From assembly GCF_014931715.1 (NCBI RefSeq), contig NZ_CP063164.1, forward strand, positions 248,001 through 312,000: a DNA stretch of 64,000 nt, written 5' to 3'. This document shows positions 1 to 8,447 of the stretch, piece after piece. The translations under genes and the position numbers were made by a program. The notes under the pieces were generated by a model. That model was not told where the DNA came from and did not search any database. It was given only the letters and a program-made list of their open reading frames with translations. Each line of letters starts with the position of its first letter. The stretch's first letter is position 1. The stretch is from Sulfurovum indicum. Its GTDB lineage: Bacteria; Campylobacterota; Campylobacteria; Campylobacterales; Sulfurovaceae.

Positions 1-542
1 TCGATGTCAGTATTCACTGCAAGTACAGCATCGAATGTATTTTTAAATACGTTCCAACCTTCAGAGAAAGCAAACGGAGAGAGTGCTTTTGGAAGTTCCT
101 GACGACCTGCTTTGAAGCTAGTGTTGTCAACACTGTATGTTAAATACATTTGAGAGATCCAGCCTCCATCTGTCATATCATCAATATCTCCACTGCCAGT
201 ACCTTGCATAACACCAGAAACCACGGAGTTTTCAAGATTAAGGGTAGAAAGACCGCTTACTTCCACACCGACACCGACACCGGCAAAAAGATCTTTATTT
301 ACTGCTCTTAGTTGAATACCGGCATCTGCTACAGAACCTTCTTGGCTAAACAGATCAGTCTCAGCGTAAACATCACTTGCTGTAGAATCGACTGTTTGGT
401 AATAAAGTACCGCCTGTCCGCTAAAGTCCCAACCGGATGTTTCTGCTATCGGTGCTTCTACTTCTGGCTCTACTGGAGCGATATCTCCACCTGCCATGAT
501 CATTGTTGACGCTATTACTGAAAGTAATAATGTTTTCTTCAT
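1..542 (-). CDS. Outer-membrane porin, N-terminal part (cut by window edge)
   Basis: The reading frame opens at an ATG on the minus strand and runs off the window, so only about 180 N-terminal residues are visible. It starts with a Sec signal peptide (MKKTLLLSVIASTMIMAGG) followed by a proline/glutamate-rich linker. The mature start (SGWDFSGQAVLYYQT) is typical of the large beta-barrel porins of Campylobacterota. It is a close tandem paralogue of the complete porin at 817-2058: long segments such as the one containing GRQELPKSLSPFAFSEGW are identical. Expected role: diffusion of small solutes through the outer membrane. The exact porin family (OprD-like or major OMP) cannot be fixed by eye. 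Confidence 0.85.
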   Translation of the reverse strand, partial: MKKTLLLSVIASTMIMAGGDIAPVEPEVEAPIAETSGWDFSGQAVLYYQTVDSTASDVYAETDLFSQEGSVADAGIQLRAVNKDLFAGVGVGVEVSGLSTLNLENSVVSGVMQGTGSGDIDDMTDGGWISQMYLTYSVDNTSFKAGRQELPKALSPFAFSEGWNVFKNTFDAVLAVNTDI

Positions 543-572
543 TGTAATCCCCCTGTTTTTTTAATATAGATG

Positions 573-602
573 ATTATAGCAAGTATGATAAGATAATGTC
601 AA
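573..602 (-). promoter_or_regulatory. Sigma70-type promoter of the first porin
   Basis: On the minus strand TTGACA (602-597) and TATAAT (578-573) are separated by 18 nt and lie upstream of the porin start at 542. Just upstream, at 607-623, is a direct repeat GTTAAT-N5-GTTAAT with an 11-bp period, which could be a response-regulator site, although the surrounding sequence is very AT-rich. Confidence 0.6.
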
Positions 603-816
603 TAAAGTTAATAAAAAGTTAATAAACTTACAAAAACTACGCAAATTAAAGAAGGGTTGCTTTTAAAAAACAATACTCTTCTTAAGAGTTTTCTAAAGAA
701 GTTGTTGATAAATTGAAGTAAAAATAATATAACAAATGTGGAAAGAGTAAAAAAAGAAAGGTTAGAGCCAGACCGAAGTCTGACTCCTAAGAGGTTGTAA
801 CTTTAAGAAGTGATTC

Positions 817-2058
817 TTAGAAGTTGTATCTACCCCAGAGACGAATATTATTTTGACTTTCAGCCCATGCATCAGCATCTTGGTAGATGTATCCAGCAAA
901 GAGTGTTGTAGAGTCGTTAAATACTTTTGTTTTATAGACAAGGTCAAGTTCTTGGTAATCATTGTTAGCAGCTGAGTTGTCAGATGTAGTATCATATGCC
1001 AGGGCAATTTTACCGCCAAGTGCTTTTACTGCAGCTCTTGCAACGAAAGTATCATTGTCTGATGCGATAAAACCTTGGTTAAGGATCATTTGAGTATAGA
1101 GAGGTGTTTTAACACCACCAACGTTAAAGACACCAGTATCGCCATCATCTACATTAGAGTAAGACAAAGAAAGATCGAACATATCGATTTTTCCACCGAT
1201 CTTAGCACCAAATGCTCTTGTATCATTAAGGAATGCATCACTCATTACTGAACCACCCTGAAGTGCAACATTTAGACCGGCAAGACCAAATTTAGCATCA
1301 CCCCAAAGAATGTTGATATCATCAGTTACAGCCATATCTGAACCAAAATACCATGAACCAGTTAAAGTTACACCTTCAAAAGATTTGTTTTGGACAGTTA
1401 GCATGTGAACACCGTCATCATCGTTGAGAGCATTAAAATCAGTTAGGTTACTGCCGAGCGCACCTAGACCATTGCTGTTTCCACCATATACCCATGCATA
1501 TACCAAAGTTGTATCTTTGATATCAGTATTTACAACAAGAAGAGCATCGAATGTATTTTTAAATACATTCCACCCTTCAGAGAAAGCAAACGGAGAGAGT
1601 GATTTTGGAAGTTCCTGACGACCTGCTTTGAAGCTAGTGTTGTCAATAGCGTATGTTAAGTACATTTGAGAGATCCAACCACCATCGGTCATATCATCAA
1701 GATCACCATTACCGACACCTTGCATTACGTCAGATACTATACTGTTCTCAAGATTCAGTGTAGAAAGGCCAGTTACTTCTACACCAGCACCGATACCTGC
1801 AACAACATCTTTGTTTACCGCTCTAAGTTGAAGACCAAAGTCAGCTCTTGAACCATCTTGATCAAAAAGATCTGCATCTACTGCTCCTGATGGAGCTGTA
1901 GCATAATCACCTGTTTGATAATAAACTACCGCTTGTCCGCTAAAGTCCCAGCCAGATACTGCGGCAGGTGCCTCTACTACTGGCTCAACTGGAGCGATAT
2001 CTCCACCTGCCATGATCATTGTTGACGCTACTACTGAGAGTAAAAGTGTCTTTTTCAT
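817..2058 (-). CDS. Outer-membrane porin, 413 aa
   Basis: Complete porin with signal peptide (MKKTLLLSVVASTMIMAGG) and a mature chain made of alternating amphipathic strands. It ends in an aromatic residue (RLWGRYNF), the usual C-terminal outer-membrane insertion signal. It is a tandem duplicate of the gene at 1-542, and the two spacers carry matching promoters. Likely a general or anion-selective diffusion porin. I cannot tell its substrate preference from the sequence. Confidence 0.85.
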   Translation of the reverse strand: MKKTLLLSVVASTMIMAGGDIAPVEPVVEAPAAVSGWDFSGQAVVYYQTGDYATAPSGAVDADLFDQDGSRADFGLQLRAVNKDVVAGIGAGVEVTGLSTLNLENSIVSDVMQGVGNGDLDDMTDGGWISQMYLTYAIDNTSFKAGRQELPKSLSPFAFSEGWNVFKNTFDALLVVNTDIKDTTLVYAWVYGGNSNGLGALGSNLTDFNALNDDDGVHMLTVQNKSFEGVTLTGSWYFGSDMAVTDDINILWGDAKFGLAGLNVALQGGSVMSDAFLNDTRAFGAKIGGKIDMFDLSLSYSNVDDGDTGVFNVGGVKTPLYTQMILNQGFIASDNDTFVARAAVKALGGKIALAYDTTSDNSAANNDYQELDLVYKTKVFNDSTTLFAGYIYQDADAWAESQNNIRLWGRYNF

Positions 2059-2089
2059 TGTAATCTCCTTGTTTTTTTGAATACAGGGT

Positions 2090-2119
2090 ATTGTAACACA
2101 TTGTATTTACCAATGTCAA
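2090..2119 (-). promoter_or_regulatory. Sigma70-type promoter of the second porin
   Basis: On the minus strand TTGACA (2119-2114), an 18-nt spacer and TACAAT (2095-2090) precede the porin at 2058. The same geometry is found upstream of the paralogous porin. TTAAC repeats with an 11-bp period (2125 and 2136) sit immediately upstream of the -35. Confidence 0.6.
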
Positions 2120-2303
2120 GTTAATTAACAAAAAATTAACCAGTGGTTTATTTTTCATTTAAAGTACACTGCAGTAGGGTTATAAAAGGGAAGAAGGTAA
2201 GAAACAAATTAAGAATCAGGCAGTTTTTTTACAGATATTTTTAAGTTTATTATGGAATAAAACTGTTTTTGTGTTCAGTTTTTAAGAAAAAGAACATGTA
2301 AGA

Positions 2304-2379
2304 TGGTGGCGCTGGACGGAATCGAACCGCCGACACAAGGATTTTCAATCCTTTGCTCTACCGACTGAGCTACAGAGCC
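2304..2379 (-). tRNA. tRNA-Phe (anticodon GAA)
   Basis: The minus strand folds into a complete cloverleaf: D arm GCTC/GAGC, anticodon stem AAGGA/TCCTT with loop TTGAAAA (anticodon GAA), T arm GGCGG/CCGTC with TTCGATT loop, and an encoded CCA end. The acceptor stem GGCTCTG pairs with CAGCGCC except for a U4-C69 mismatch. A TATAAT-like -10 lies about 25 nt upstream on the minus strand. Confidence 0.95.
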
Positions 2380-2595
2380 ACTGTTGTCTTGAAGTGGGTG
2401 AAATTATAGCTATGTAACCTTAAAGATTATTGAGAAATCGAGGGAGATTTTGTTTTTTCTTAAACTTTTTTGCTTTGAATAGAATTTTGATGAAAATTAT
2501 GATAGTTGAATAGTTTACTTAGGTCTTCAGCTTAGAGCGCTGAACAAGGATCTATTTTTAATGCAGAGTATATTTTTATTTGTGCAGGGGCCGTG

Positions 2596-2632
2596 CCTAT
2601 AGTCTGCCCTTTGGGCGGGTAGACTACAGGCT
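2596..2632 (-). terminator. Hairpin at the end of murD
   Basis: A long imperfect hairpin (GCCTnTAGTCT ... GCCC-AAA-GGGC ... AGACTAnAGGC) begins within the last codons of murD and includes its stop codon. There is no strong T-tract right after it, so it may act as an RNA-stabilising or weak terminating structure rather than a classical terminator. Confidence 0.45.
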
Positions 2633-3883
2633 CTTTACAAGCTTTACAAATCTCTCTCCCCGGTGTTTGTATGATGTAAACTGGTCAAAACTGGCTGCTG
2701 CCGGGGAGAGGAGGGCAATGCTCTTTTGGGTATGTATTGTATCGATCAATTTGACAGCATGTTCAAGGGTAACTGCCTCTTTCAGATCGATATTGAATTT
2801 TTTTGAAAGCTTTTTCACCTTTTGGCTGTTTGCTCCGATGCTATATAATGTAAGGTCTATATGTGCCAAAAGGCTGAAAAGCGGTGTAAGGTCTACCCCT
2901 TTGTCATCTCCTCCGAGAATAAGGTGAATATGGTTGTCACTGTAAGTCTTTACTGCCTGTATGGTTGCATCAAGGTTGGTTGCTTTGGAGTCATTGACCC
3001 AGAGTCTACCCTTTCTGTCTGTGAGCTCTTCCTGTCTGTGGGCATCCCGTTGAAAAGTGTTGAGCAGATCGTAGTCTGTTTCGTCAAAAAGTACCTTGGT
3101 AATGGAAAGAGAGAGCAGGGCATCTTGTAAAAAGGCCCCTTTGTAGTTGAGGTTGGCTGCATTCAGACCAAAGTAGTCACAGAGAAAGTTGTTGCTGTCA
3201 TACTCGACCACATAGGCATCAGTCCTGGGAAGGTTCATCCCTTTGGGGATCAGTGCCAGCTCTCCCTCTTTCATATTCAGCAGCGGTTTGAGCTTATCGG
3301 CTTCATAGGCTTGAGGGGTACTGTGCCAGTCCAGATGGTCAGGGGTGACAGGCAGAAGCAGATAGATGTCCGGTGAGGCGATTTTGGTATGATGCAGGGT
3401 AAAAGAGCTTGTCTCCAACACCCAGACAGGTGCTTTTTCATCAAGCTCTGCCAGTGGTGTACCGATGTTCCCACCGCTTACGGCACCGCGTTTTTTCAAA
3501 AGGTGGGTAAGCATCTGGGTCGTGGTGGTTTTGCCGTTGGTACCTGATATCCAAATCGTAAAAGGCGTTTTCCTTTTAAATGAGGAAGTAGGAAGTAGGA
3601 AGTAGGAATTGTGGTTTGCGTTATTTTCACCGCCTAAAAAGTAGTCATATTCACTTAGTAGATGTTTTGCTTTTTGAATAAGCGGGTGTTTTGGGGGCAA
3701 GCTGGGTGTAGTGACTTCCAATCGACTTTCATCGGGGTTGAACAGAGATGAAGGCTTGATGATATTGTTGTATTCATCAGTATAAGTTTCTTTACAGTTG
3801 TCGTCGAAAAAGGTACAGCCCCCACCCAGTTTTTTTGCTATGGCTTTGGTGGTAAGACCGTAGCCGAAAAGGGTTGGCTTCAT
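2624..3883 (-). CDS. murD: UDP-N-acetylmuramoylalanine--D-glutamate ligase
   Basis: Cytoplasmic Mur ligase adding D-Glu to UDP-MurNAc-L-Ala in peptidoglycan precursor synthesis. Seen: the ATP-binding P-loop GTNGKTTTTQ (about residues 114-123), an ETSSF motif, the HLDWH segment and the C-terminal domain with NDSKATN and LGGDDKG. Length (419 aa) is slightly below the usual ~440. Residues about 84-108 are an extra low-complexity stretch encoded by three perfect copies of the heptamer GGAAGTA (plus strand, 3584-3604) with flanking hairpin sequence, placed just before the P-loop domain and kept in frame. The start is preceded by AAAGGA lying in the loop of a perfect hairpin (3884-3906). It follows mraY in direction, as in other Campylobacterota, but is separated from it by a repeat cassette. 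Confidence 0.9.
   Translation of the reverse strand: MKPTLFGYGLTTKAIAKKLGGGCTFFDDNCKETYTDEYNNIIKPSSLFNPDESRLEVTTPSLPPKHPLIQKAKHLLSEYDYFLGGENNANHNSYFLLPTSSFKRKTPFTIWISGTNGKTTTTQMLTHLLKKRGAVSGGNIGTPLAELDEKAPVWVLETSSFTLHHTKIASPDIYLLLPVTPDHLDWHSTPQAYEADKLKPLLNMKEGELALIPKGMNLPRTDAYVVEYDSNNFLCDYFGLNAANLNYKGAFLQDALLSLSITKVLFDETDYDLLNTFQRDAHRQEELTDRKGRLWVNDSKATNLDATIQAVKTYSDNHIHLILGGDDKGVDLTPLFSLLAHIDLTLYSIGANSQKVKKLSKKFNIDLKEAVTLEHAVKLIDTIHTQKSIALLSPAAASFDQFTSYKHRGERFVKLVKSL
3556..3636. repeat. Heptamer-repeat/hairpin element inside murD
   Basis: Three perfect tandem copies of GGAAGTA (3584-3590, 3591-3597, 3598-3604) are flanked by AAAAGG...CCTTTT (3560-3577) and by GCG...CGC sequences. The arrangement resembles the intergenic heptamer elements found elsewhere in the window. 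It lies within the murD reading frame and adds roughly 25 residues without breaking it. Confidence 0.65.
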
Positions 3884-3963
3884 GAAAAATTCCTTTGGAA
3901 TTTTTCAAGTGAAGAGTGAAGAGTGAAGAGTGAAGAGTGTTGGTATGTTTTGCAGAGCAAAAC
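3884..3963. repeat. Heptamer-repeat/hairpin element, murD-side arm
   Basis: From left to right: perfect hairpin GAAAAATTCC-TTT-GGAATTTTTC (3884-3906), about four tandem GTGAAGA heptamers (3908-3939), TTGGTATG, and hairpin GTTTTGC-AGA-GCAAAAC (3947-3963). It is one arm of a cassette whose other arm (4348-4420) has the same parts in the opposite order and carries the four-helix-bundle gene between them. On the minus strand the loop of the first hairpin holds AAAGGA, the ribosome site of murD. Confidence 0.75.
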
Positions 3964-3970
3964 TTCTGCT

Positions 3971-4327
3971 TTATTTTTCATGATTGTTCTCTTTAGCTGT
4001 TTTAATACTGGATGCTAACATTCTAATAAGATTTTCTATATCATCCAATAGGCTTATTGCCAATTTTTCCTGAAGATAACTACAATCTTTTAGAAGGCTT
4101 AACCAATATTTTGTCTCATTCGCTTCTTTTAATGCAATAGAAAGTTTATTGATGAAATCTGATTTTGATTGGGCATATTTTCCTTCAGCAATCAAAGCTC
4201 CAATGGCGGTACCTGAACGTAAAACTTGTTTACTTAGGATAAACTCTTTTTTTTCTTGTTGTAAATATTCACTACACTTCACAATACGAATGGAAAAAGC
4301 ATAACTTTTCTCTTCTAAAATACTCAT
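3971..4327 (-). CDS. Four-helix-bundle protein (23S rRNA IVS / Avd-like family)
   Basis: 118 residues with four predicted amphipathic helices and the family signature segments FILSKQVLRSGTAIGALIAEG, SDFINKLSIALKEANETKYWL and a C-terminal helix ending in a charged tail. This matches the small four-helix-bundle family first found in 23S rRNA intervening sequences; the family also includes Avd, the accessory protein of diversity-generating retroelements. No reverse transcriptase or variable repeat is present here. The gene is enclosed by two inverted heptamer-repeat arms (3884-3963 and 4348-4420) and interrupts the mraY-murD pair, which suggests it travels with that repeat. Molecular function is unknown; nucleic-acid binding is inferred from the family. 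Confidence 0.8.
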   Translation of the reverse strand: MSILEEKSYAFSIRIVKCSEYLQQEKKEFILSKQVLRSGTAIGALIAEGKYAQSKSDFINKLSIALKEANETKYWLSLLKDCSYLQEKLAISLLDDIENLIRMLASSIKTAKENNHEK

Positions 4328-4347
4328 TTACTTCTCATCCAATAAAG

Positions 4348-4420
4348 GCTTTTTGTAAGAAAAGCTTACCATAACTCTTCACTCTTAGTTCTTAGTTCTT
4401 CACTTCAAAGCTTTGCTTTG
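4348..4420. repeat. Heptamer-repeat/hairpin element, mraY-side arm
   Basis: Read on the minus strand: hairpin CAAAGC-AAA-GCTTTG (4420-4406), heptamers of the GAAGTGAAGAACTAAG type, TTATGGTA, then hairpin GCTTTT...AAAAGC (4365-4348). The first hairpin ends next to the mraY stop codon at 4422. Orientation is opposite to the arm at 3884-3963, so the four-helix-bundle gene has inverted repeat ends. Confidence 0.75.
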
Positions 4421-4421
4421 A

Positions 4422-5480
4422 TCATCTGAATTTAAACGAGATCAACGCAAGTATATTGGCAATAAACGAAATCATCCAGAAACGTACGATGATCTTGTTC
4501 TCAGCCCAGCCCTTGAGTTCAAAGTGGTGATGGATCGGAGCCATACGGAAAATACGTTTTTGGCGCAGCTTGAAGCTCCCTACCTGCAAGATAACAGAGA
4601 CAGTTTCGATCACAAAGATCAGACCGATAAGTATGAGCAGTACTTCACTTTTCCCCAGTATGGCAAGATAGGCAAGGAGACCTCCGATAGCAAGGCTTCC
4701 GGTATCTCCCATAAAGACTTCGGCAGGGTAGGAGTTGTACCATAGAAACCCCATGAGCCCACCGCCCAGTGAGGCAGCAAGTATCATTACCTCTCCTACC
4801 CCTTTAATATTCGGAATAAGCAGATAGCTGCTGAAAATAGCATGGCCTGTCACATAAACGATGATGCCAAGGCTAAAGAGTGCAATGATGGAAGGAACTG
4901 TTGCCAGACCATCCAGTCCGTCGGTCAGATTAACAGCATTGGTTGCTGCCAAAAAGACTAAAACCCAGAATATGACTGCACCATAACCCATATCAAAGAG
5001 AGGTTTTTTGTAAAAAGGGATGTAAAACTCGGTAGAGAAACCGCTATATATGATCAGTGTTGTTACCAGTATGGCAATGATTGCAAGCAAGCCCATTTTC
5101 ATGCGTGGTGTCAACCCTTCGAGATTGTCCCCCGAGAGCACTTTCCCAAGATCATCTTTCAGCCCTACCAGTCCAAAACCAAGCAGTGTGATAATCCCTC
5201 CCCAGACATAAGGGTTGCTTAAGTCCATGGTGGCAAACACGGCGATCAGGGTAGCCAGAAGAAATATAGCACCGCCCATTGTCGGTGTATGGCGTTTCCC
5301 TTCATGGGAAGGAATATATTTACTGATAGGCTGATTGGCTTTTTTGCTGATCGCCCAGGCAAGATATTTGGGCATGATAAAAAGCGTCATGACAAATGCG
5401 ATAAGAAAAGCAAAGCCGGCACGTACTGAGATATAGCTAAAAAGATTGATGTCGAAAAGCTGGGAAAGGGTATAAAGCAT
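4422..5480 (-). CDS. mraY: Phospho-N-acetylmuramoyl-pentapeptide-transferase
   Basis: Integral membrane enzyme that makes lipid I from UDP-MurNAc-pentapeptide and undecaprenyl phosphate. 352 aa with about ten membrane spans. Visible signatures are the early RHTPTMGG segment, the catalytic [10 protein letters not shown] motif (Asp-rich, about residue 185), FMGDTGSLA and the histidine cluster [11 protein letters not shown]. Length and motifs are standard. The stop codon abuts a heptamer-repeat hairpin. Divergently transcribed from gpmI across 77 bp. Confidence 0.95.
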   Translation of the reverse strand: MLYTLSQLFDINLFSYISVRAGFAFLIAFVMTLFIMPKYLAWAISKKANQPISKYIPSHEGKRHTPTMGGAIFLLATLIAVFATMDLSNPYVWGGIITLLGFGLVGLKDDLGKVLSGDNLEGLTPRMKMGLLAIIAILVTTLIIYSGFSTEFYIPFYKKPLFDMGYGAVIFWVLVFLAATNAVNLTDGLDGLATVPSIIALFSLGIIVYVTGHAIFSSYLLIPNIKGVGEVMILAASLGGGLMGFLWYNSYPAEVFMGDTGSLAIGGLLAYLAILGKSEVLLILIGLIFVIETVSVILQVGSFKLRQKRIFRMAPIHHHFELKGWAENKIIVRFWMISFIANILALISFKFR

Positions 5481-5557
5481 AGATAACTTTCAAAATAGGG
5501 ATTTAGGTTTACAAAAGCTTATTTTACTATGATTTCAATAAAAAAAGAGATGAGAGC

Positions 5558-7039
5558 ATGGATATTCAAAAGACGATATTGATTATTACCGACGGGATCG
5601 GGTATAAGCCCCATAGTGCCTGCAATGCTTTTGCAGATGCTGTAAAGCCGACCTATGATGCACTTGAGAATGTACCCCGGGCATTGATTTCCACTTACGG
5701 GCTCAGTGTGGGTCTTCCGGAAGGACAGATGGGGAATTCGGAAGTAGGGCATATGACGATCGGATCGGGTCGTATTTTGTACCAGGATCTTGTGAAGATA
5801 TCTTTGGCGCTGAAAGAGGGCGGTATTGAAGAGAACAGAGTACTTAAAGAGACGATGGGAAAGAGTGACCGTGTCCATCTTATCGGACTTTTAAGCGATG
5901 GCGGGGTGCATTCGCATATCGAGCATACGATCGGATTTGCCAAGTTGGCAAAGCGCAGAGGCAAAAAGGTCTTTTTGCATCTCATTACCGATGGACGTGA
6001 TGTAAGTCCGACGTCGGCCAAAACCTATATTGAACAGATCGAAGCGATCTGTGACAACGATATTCGTATCGCAACGATCGGCGGCCGTTTCTATACAATG
6101 GACAGGGACAACCGTTGGGAGAGAGTGGAGAAAGGGTATAGAGCGATTGCTGAAGCGACCCCGAAGACGGAACTTTCTCCCAAGGCGTATATTGATGCAA
6201 GCTATGCGAAAAATGAGACTGATGAGTTTATTGAGCCTGTGGCATTTGCAGGCTATGAAGGGATGCAGGAGGGTGATACAGTTATCGTAACCAACTTCCG
6301 TTCCGACAGGGTACGGGAGATCACGACTGCCCTTGGCGACCCTGGCTTCAGCGCTTTTGAGCGTACATTCATTCCTCTGCATATTGCAACGATGACACAG
6401 TATGATGCTGCTTTTCCCTACCCGGTACTCTTTCCAAAAGAGGCACCGAAGAATACACTTGCGGAAGTGATCGCGAATGCGGGTCTGCGTCAGCTGCATA
6501 CGGCAGAAACGGAAAAATATGCACATGTAACATTTTTCCTGAATGGAGGTATCGAAGAGCCGATGATCGGAGAGAGCCGTGTACTCATTCCCAGTCCGGA
6601 TGTCAAGACCTATGATATGAAACCGGAGATGTCTGCACCACAGGTGGGCGAGGCGGTACGTAAAGCGATGGATGAAGCCTATGATTTCATCGTGGTGAAT
6701 TTTGCCAATGGCGATATGGTTGGACATACAGGAAACTATGAAGCGGCCAAAGAAGCGGTACAGGCGGTAGATACAGAGCTTGGGAAGATCATTGCCAAGG
6801 CGGCAGAGGACGGCTATGCGATAGTGTTGACCTCTGATCACGGGAACTGTGAAGAGATGTGTGACGGAGAGGGGCATGTGTTGACCAACCATACGGTAGG
6901 CGATGTCTGGTGTTATGTATTGGCTGAGGGTATAACCAGAGTGAAAGAGGGGGGTGGACTCAACAATGTCGCACCAACTGTTCTGAAACTGATGGGGCTT
7001 GAGATCCCTGAAGAGATGGATGAGCCTCTAATAGTATAA
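5558..7039 (+). CDS. gpmI: 2,3-bisphosphoglycerate-independent phosphoglycerate mutase
   Basis: Interconverts 3- and 2-phosphoglycerate in glycolysis/gluconeogenesis. 493 aa, typical of the cofactor-independent, Mn-dependent alkaline-phosphatase-fold family. Seen: N-terminal ITDGIGY metal site, the phosphoserine loop [46 protein letters not shown] and the metal-binding [10 protein letters not shown]. The start ATG is preceded by a GAG-containing ribosome site. It stands as a single gene or leads the small gene at 7135. Confidence 0.95.
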   Translation: MDIQKTILIITDGIGYKPHSACNAFADAVKPTYDALENVPRALISTYGLSVGLPEGQMGNSEVGHMTIGSGRILYQDLVKISLALKEGGIEENRVLKETMGKSDRVHLIGLLSDGGVHSHIEHTIGFAKLAKRRGKKVFLHLITDGRDVSPTSAKTYIEQIEAICDNDIRIATIGGRFYTMDRDNRWERVEKGYRAIAEATPKTELSPKAYIDASYAKNETDEFIEPVAFAGYEGMQEGDTVIVTNFRSDRVREITTALGDPGFSAFERTFIPLHIATMTQYDAAFPYPVLFPKEAPKNTLAEVIANAGLRQLHTAETEKYAHVTFFLNGGIEEPMIGESRVLIPSPDVKTYDMKPEMSAPQVGEAVRKAMDEAYDFIVVNFANGDMVGHTGNYEAAKEAVQAVDTELGKIIAKAAEDGYAIVLTSDHGNCEEMCDGEGHVLTNHTVGDVWCYVLAEGITRVKEGGGLNNVAPTVLKLMGLEIPEEMDEPLIV

Positions 7040-7134
7040 TCGTTGTGCAGAACAATAATATTTTGGTACAATGATGGCAATAGTTCATTTTATATATCAC
7101 TGTGCTTAGTACGGTGATTGCAGAAGGTATCGAA

Positions 7135-7473
7135 ATGGAAAAGAAGATCAAAGAGTCAGTGGGGACCCTGCTGGCACATATTATCAAGATAGACAAACGG
7201 GATCTGGAGAAAGAAGCACCGCTCTTTTGTGATATCATGGGACAGAATTTCGACTGTAATCCGGAAGAGGCAAAAACATTTCTTCATGATATTATGGAGA
7301 AAGATTATGACCTGGACAAACATGTTGAGATCATCAATCAGGCCTTGGCCGATGACAAACTCTCAAAGTATCATCTTTTGGAACAGCTTAACCACATTAT
7401 CTACTCTGACAAGATCAGTGAAGAGGATTACAGGATCTTTGAAAACATCAAAGAGCGGCTGTTCCCCTCATAA
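7135..7473 (+). CDS. Small helical protein, possibly TerB-like
   Basis: 112 residues, all predicted helical, acidic, without signal peptide or membrane span. The segment order (helix, FCDIM, helical pairs, EQLNHIIYSDKISEEDYRIFENI) resembles the TerB/DjlA helical domain in layout, but I do not see its full signature, so this is a weak assignment. I chose the ATG at 7135, which has an AAGG ribosome site about 7 nt upstream, rather than the upstream GTG at 7102. Confidence 0.6.
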   Translation: MEKKIKESVGTLLAHIIKIDKRDLEKEAPLFCDIMGQNFDCNPEEAKTFLHDIMEKDYDLDKHVEIINQALADDKLSKYHLLEQLNHIIYSDKISEEDYRIFENIKERLFPS

Positions 7474-7703
7474 GTATCAAAACAGATGGGATATTGCAGA
7501 AAAAAGAGATAAAGCAGGGGGAGTGATGGGAGTGTAAACAGAAGCTCTTCTGAAAACACAGCCCCTTTATATACCGTGTGCAATCTGTTATGACAAAGTC
7601 GTGGTTCAATCGGATGATAATGCTTCAGGGTACTGTGAAGGATAATATAGCGGTAAATGATCGGATCTTTTAAAGGTACACTAAATTAAAACAAAGGATA
7701 TGA
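7474..7703. other. Spacer between the TerB-like gene and fabG
   Basis: No supported gene. A short stretch at 7550-7645 reads as a Cys-containing peptide (IPCAICYDK ... SGYCEG) in one frame but has no standard start codon. A typical ribosome site (AAAGGAT) precedes fabG. Confidence 0.4.
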
Positions 7704-8447
7704 ATGAAATTTTCCGGAAGTAATGTATTGGTAACAGGTGCAAGCCGCGGGATCGGTGCACAGATCGCAAAAACACTGGCACAGATGGGACTGAAAGTAT
7801 GGGTGAACTACAGAAGCGGTGAGGCAGAGGCAAAGGCTGTCAAAGCAGACATTGAAGCATCCGGAGGAAAAGCAGAAGTGATTGGTTTTGATGTGAGCGA
7901 TGAGGCGGCGTTTGTAGATGCGATCAAGCGTATTGTAGAGGCAGACGGTGAACTCTCCTATTTGGTTAACAATGCAGGGATCACCAATGACAAACTTGCT
8001 ATGCGTATGAAAACGGAAGATTTTATGTCTGTGATTGAAGCGAATCTGAAATCAACCTTTATTGGCTGCCGTGAAGCTGTCAAAGTAATGGGGAAAAAAC
8101 GTTTTGGATCGGTTGTTAACATTGCATCGATTGTTGGAGAAACAGGTAATGCAGGTCAGACGAACTACGCAGCAAGCAAAGGCGGAACAATTGCAATGAC
8201 AAAGAGTTTTGCCATTGAAGCGGCACCGAGAAACATCCGTTACAATACGATTACTCCGGGATTCATTGCAACAGAGATGACTGATGTACTTAAAGATGAG
8301 GTAAAAGATGCCTTTACCGCAAAGATTCCTATGGGTCGTTTTGGTGAACCTAAAGAGGTAGCTGAGGCTGTAGCGTTTCTGCTTTCCGATCACGCTTCTT
8401 ATATTACGGGCGAGACGTTGAAAGTGAATGGTGGGATGTATATGTAG
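7704..8447 (+). CDS. fabG: 3-oxoacyl-[acyl-carrier-protein] reductase
   Basis: NADPH-dependent SDR enzyme reducing 3-ketoacyl-ACP in fatty-acid elongation. 247 aa with the cofactor loop TGASRGIG (residues ~11-18), NNAGI, catalytic Ser in NIASIVGETG, and YAASKGG (the YxxxK motif), ending in GGMYM. In H. pylori and C. jejuni fabG lies close to acpP-fabF-accA; here those genes are 28 kb away at 36.5 kb, with the copper/nos region in between. A heptamer-repeat element starts right at its stop codon. Confidence 0.9.
   Translation: MKFSGSNVLVTGASRGIGAQIAKTLAQMGLKVWVNYRSGEAEAKAVKADIEASGGKAEVIGFDVSDEAAFVDAIKRIVEADGELSYLVNNAGITNDKLAMRMKTEDFMSVIEANLKSTFIGCREAVKVMGKKRFGSVVNIASIVGETGNAGQTNYAASKGGTIAMTKSFAIEAAPRNIRYNTITPGFIATEMTDVLKDEVKDAFTAKIPMGRFGEPKEVAEAVAFLLSDHASYITGETLKVNGGMYM

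Noticed and set aside
2125-2140. TTAAC repeats upstream of both porins considered as members of the copper/N2O direct-repeat set
   Set aside because: The period is 11 bp but the sites lie upstream of complete -35/-10 promoters, lack the 8-nt spacing to the -10, and the sequence is AT-rich enough for chance matches.
3884-3963. Heptamer arrays considered as CRISPR repeats
   Set aside because: Units are only 7 nt, contiguous without spacers, and no cas genes are present.
3971-4327. Four-helix-bundle gene considered as part of a diversity-generating retroelement
   Set aside because: No reverse transcriptase, template repeat or variable-repeat target gene is visible in the window; only the Avd-like fold agrees.
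5891-6892. 333-codon frame on the minus strand within gpmI
   Set aside because: Shadow of gpmI in antisense; residue make-up rich in Cys/His/Arg, no domain, and gpmI is fully convincing.
7550-7645. 31-codon Cys-containing stretch (IPCAICYDK...GYCEG) before fabG
   Set aside because: Resembles a small zinc-ribbon end but has no ATG/GTG/TTG start, and the frame is closed by a stop immediately upstream.
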